Positions 6,727 through 8,618 of a stretch of DNA of 8,618 nucleotides are shown in pieces. Source of the stretch: an uncultured Gammaproteobacteria bacterium (GTDB lineage: Bacteria > Pseudomonadota > Gammaproteobacteria > Pseudomonadales > Pseudohongiellaceae); NCBI GenBank assembly GCA_903889815.1, contig CAISYX010000115.1:1-8618 (forward strand), given 5' to 3'. The position numbers and the translations under genes were made by a program. Under the pieces are notes generated by a model, which saw nothing but the letters and a program-made list of their open reading frames with translations, did not search any database and was not told the origin of the DNA. How positions within the stretch are numbered: position 1 is the first letter of the stretch; every line of letters starts with the position of its first letter.

Positions 6727-7216
6727 GGATCGCGCGGTCGTAGAGGATCAGTGGCTTCTCGTAAGAGATGCAATTGAGCGGAACTTCCTTGAGGCTCTGG
6801 ATGGCCAGAACGTGATTGTTCCGTTGCAGGTGTGGCTGTCACAGCGCGAAGCTGTCTCCACGCGCAAGGGACGCACTGGCGTGTGGCTGCAAAGCCATGA
6901 GTTGCCACAATCGATCGCCGAGGATTTACCTTCCCTGGAAGTAATCGCACTCGAGTTTCCGATATTCTCGGATGGCCGCGCCTACTCCTCTGCCCGTGAA
7001 CTCCGCGAGAACCTGGGTTACAAAGGTGAATTGCGGGCAATAGGCGATGTCTTGTGCGATCAGCTGTTCTACATGTCCCGCTGCGGTTTCAATGCATTCG
7101 CCATGCGCCCTGACCAGAATCTTGAAATCGCCACATTGCGCTTTGAAGACTTCAAGGATGGATATCAGGCCAGTGTTGACAAGCCAATACCTCTGTTCCG
7201 TCGCCGCGGCGGATAG
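6710..7216 (+). CDS. DUF934 family protein, sulfite reductase partner
   Basis: This is a soluble 168-aa protein of the DUF934 family, whose members are typically encoded directly after Pseudomonas-type cysI. The family core is clear at 83-119: FPIFSDGRAYSSARELRE, then GYKGELRAIGDVLCDQL. RCGFNAF follows at 124-130. There is no signal peptide, membrane segment or recognisable cofactor motif; the only cysteines are Cys116 and Cys125. The gene overlaps the end of cysI by 17 bp and has an excellent ribosome site, so the two are surely co-transcribed. That makes a role with sulfite reductase likely, for example as an adaptor, a maturation factor or a link to the electron donor. The biochemical function is inferred from context only. 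Confidence 0.9.
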   Translation: MAKLIKDRAVVEDQWLLVRDAIERNFLEALDGQNVIVPLQVWLSQREAVSTRKGRTGVWLQSHELPQSIAEDLPSLEVIALEFPIFSDGRAYSSARELRENLGYKGELRAIGDVLCDQLFYMSRCGFNAFAMRPDQNLEIATLRFEDFKDGYQASVDKPIPLFRRRGG

Positions 7217-7220
7217 CAAA

Positions 7221-7253
7221 TGGACATCAATGCCCTTCAAGCATTGACGTCCA
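7221..7253. terminator. Hairpin between DUF934 gene and acuI, overlapping the acuI stop
   Basis: Arms 7221-7233 and 7241-7253 pair at 12 of 13 positions around a 7-nt loop. On the minus strand the one odd pair becomes a G-U wobble, so the acuI transcript can form a continuous 13-bp stem, followed by UUUGCUA. On the plus strand the pair is an A-C mismatch and no U-run follows. The acuI stop codon lies in the loop. The hairpin is a likely weak terminator or 3' stabiliser for acuI and perhaps for the convergent cysI unit. Confidence 0.6.
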
Positions 7254-8253
7254 ATACACGCCGGCCTACCGCACCTCCCTCCAGCATAACTTTAAGTTCA
7301 TAATCCAACTGACTGAAATTAATAGTTTTTGATATTGATTCAAGCTGGGTGATCCGCCATTCGCTGGCTAGCTTCTGCCACAGGCTGCAACGATGCTCGT
7401 GATTCGTGGTCACCGAATCAACACCAAGCAAATTCACATGGCGGAGGATGAAAGGGAAAACAGAAGCCTGCAGAGCTGGCGAGCCTGCCAGACCACACGC
7501 TGCGACACTCCCACCGTATTGCAGGCTGCGCAGGATATTCCAGAGCAGATCGCCCCCTGCTACGTCGACAGCGGCGGCCCAGCGCTCCTTGAGCAATGGC
7601 CGGGTACTGGAATCCACGAGTTCTGCCCTGGAGACAATTGCACGCGCGCCAAGCAATGACAGATAGGCTGCCTGCTGCGGCTTTCCGGTGCAGGCAGTCA
7701 CGCAGAATCCCAGTTGACTGAGGAGCGCCACCGCAATCGAGCCTACGCCCCCCGTAGCGCCTGTCACCAGGACATCCCCCTGCTCCGGCCGCAGTCCATT
7801 GTTGAGCAGTTTTTCAACGCATAGCGCTGCCGTAAGCCCTGCCGTGCCAAGCACCATGCTGTGCCTGAGAGACATGGCCTCGGGCAGGCGAACCAGCCAG
7901 TGGGAAGGAATCCGAATGTATTGGGAAAAACCCCCAGAAGTATTCATGCCCAGATCGTAACCCGTCACGAGCACATGATCTCCGGGCTGAAAAGCCGAAT
8001 CCTCTGAACACGCAACTATGCCGGACGCATCAATTCCGGGGGTATGCGGGTAAGTGCGCGTCACTCCCCTGTTGCCATTGGCTGAAAGCGCGTCCTTGTA
8101 GTTGAGAGAAGACCAGGAGACCCTGACCAGAACGTCGCCCTTCGGCAGTTCACGCACCGAGCGTTGCACCAAACGTCCCGAGAATGCAGGTGCATCATCG
8201 CCTGCAATTTCGCTCACTTCGAAGGCTTTGAATTCCAGGGTTTCGTCGATCAT
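7237..8253 (-). CDS. acuI: AcuI/YhdH family NADPH-dependent reductase (acrylyl-CoA reductase type)
   Basis: This 338-aa cytosolic member of the medium-chain dehydrogenase/reductase superfamily belongs to the YhdH/YhfP/AcuI branch. Characterised AcuI enzymes reduce acryloyl-CoA to propionyl-CoA with NADPH and protect against acrylate. The sequence shows an N-terminal GroES-like part with SSLNYKDALSANGNRGV (48-64), YPHTPGIDASG (68-78) and GYDLGMNTSGGFSQY (98-112). A Rossmann part follows, with GATGGVGS (165-172) and TGKP (189-192), where NADP phosphate binds in this family. No structural zinc-binding cysteine set is present, as usual for the branch. The start has AAGG 6 nt upstream. It lies 19 bp after sohB on the same strand, so both are probably in one operon. 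The true substrate cannot be read from sequence; annotation as a generic quinone oxidoreductase is the alternative. Confidence 0.9.
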   Translation of the reverse strand: MIDETLEFKAFEVSEIAGDDAPAFSGRLVQRSVRELPKGDVLVRVSWSSLNYKDALSANGNRGVTRTYPHTPGIDASGIVACSEDSAFQPGDHVLVTGYDLGMNTSGGFSQYIRIPSHWLVRLPEAMSLRHSMVLGTAGLTAALCVEKLLNNGLRPEQGDVLVTGATGGVGSIAVALLSQLGFCVTACTGKPQQAAYLSLLGARAIVSRAELVDSSTRPLLKERWAAAVDVAGGDLLWNILRSLQYGGSVAACGLAGSPALQASVFPFILRHVNLLGVDSVTTNHEHRCSLWQKLASEWRITQLESISKTINFSQLDYELKVMLEGGAVGRRVLDVNA

Positions 8254-8272
8254 GCAGCGCCTTGATTGTAGC

Positions 8273-8618
8273 TCAGGAGTAAAAAGTGCTCTCGCGAGCG
8301 CGCTTGATCAATGCCAGCACCGTCCGGTCGACAGTCTTGTGGATGGCGGCGCCGATCTTGTCACCCAGAGTTCTGCGAATCTCGAAGCGTACCTCGTACA
8401 CATCGGCATTTTCGCAAGCGTTCACAATGCACTCATCACTGGTCATGATCTCGTCGATCATGGATTTATCCAAGGCCTGCATGCCCACCCAGGTTTCTCC
8501 GGTGGCGATATTGTCTATATCGACTGACGGGCGATGATCCTTGACCCAGGACTTGAACAGGACATGCATTTCCTCGACGTCTTCCTTGACCTTGTCACGC
8601 CCCTTTTGCGTGATTTCA
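8273..8618 (-). CDS. sohB: SohB, S49 family inner-membrane protease (3' end only)
   Basis: Only the last 114 residues are present; the reading frame stays open to the window edge, so the ATG at 8569 is internal and not the start. The visible part begins EITQKGRDKVKEDVEEMHVL and contains the C-terminal peptidase S49 motif FKSWVKDHRPSVDIDNIATG, followed by ALDKSMIDEIMTSDE, which closely follows E. coli SohB. SohB is thought to be a membrane-anchored serine protease of the signal peptide peptidase group facing the periplasm. The N-terminal anchor and the catalytic Ser and Lys lie outside the window. acuI follows after 19 bp with its ribosome site in the gap, which suggests an operon. Confidence 0.88.
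   Translation of the reverse strand, partial: EITQKGRDKVKEDVEEMHVLFKSWVKDHRPSVDIDNIATGETWVGMQALDKSMIDEIMTSDECIVNACENADVYEVRFEIRRTLGDKIGAAIHKTVDRTVLALIKRARESTFYS

Noticed and set aside
8273..8569. Complete 98-aa protein starting at the ATG at 8569
   Set aside because: The frame is open upstream to the window edge and the extra residues match SohB, so this ATG is an internal methionine.

Overview
The window is ordinary chromosomal DNA from a gammaproteobacterium. It carries housekeeping genes for Fe-S assembly, methionine synthesis and sulfite reduction, with no phage, transposon, CRISPR or RNA gene visible. The gammaproteobacterial assignment rests on three things: NfuA of the E. coli fused type, a SohB-type S49 peptidase, and a Pseudomonas-type CysI followed by its DUF934 partner. 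I cannot name a genus.

Layout, left to right. The first 449 bases are the N-terminal part of nfuA (minus strand), cut by the window edge just before its Cys-x-x-Cys cluster. A 217-bp divergent promoter region follows and contains a near-consensus IscR type 1 operator. Then metH (667-4359), the full-length cobalamin-dependent methionine synthase, is followed closely by a 74-aa DUF2970 membrane protein. That protein converges on an unrecognised 45-aa single-TM protein on the minus strand (4693-4830), with a hairpin between the two. A 237-bp region with three successive inverted repeats and a likely promoter leads into cysI (5068-6726), the siroheme/4Fe-4S sulfite reductase, which overlaps the DUF934 gene (6710-7216) by 17 bp. 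On the minus strand, convergent with that pair, are acuI/yhdH (7237-8253) and upstream of it the 3' end of sohB (8273-8618, cut by the window edge). These two are probably co-transcribed.

How the genes fit together. CysI makes sulfide from sulfite, which feeds cysteine and then homocysteine synthesis. MetH methylates homocysteine to methionine. NfuA is a carrier that delivers 4Fe-4S clusters, and CysI is itself a 4Fe-4S protein. The sulfur theme is therefore shared, but each unit appears to have its own promoter. I see no convincing undescribed system. The points most worth checking are the IscR operator shared between nfuA and metH, the 45-aa membrane protein, the DUF934 partner of a sulfite reductase with no visible flavoprotein, and the inverted-repeat series before cysI.
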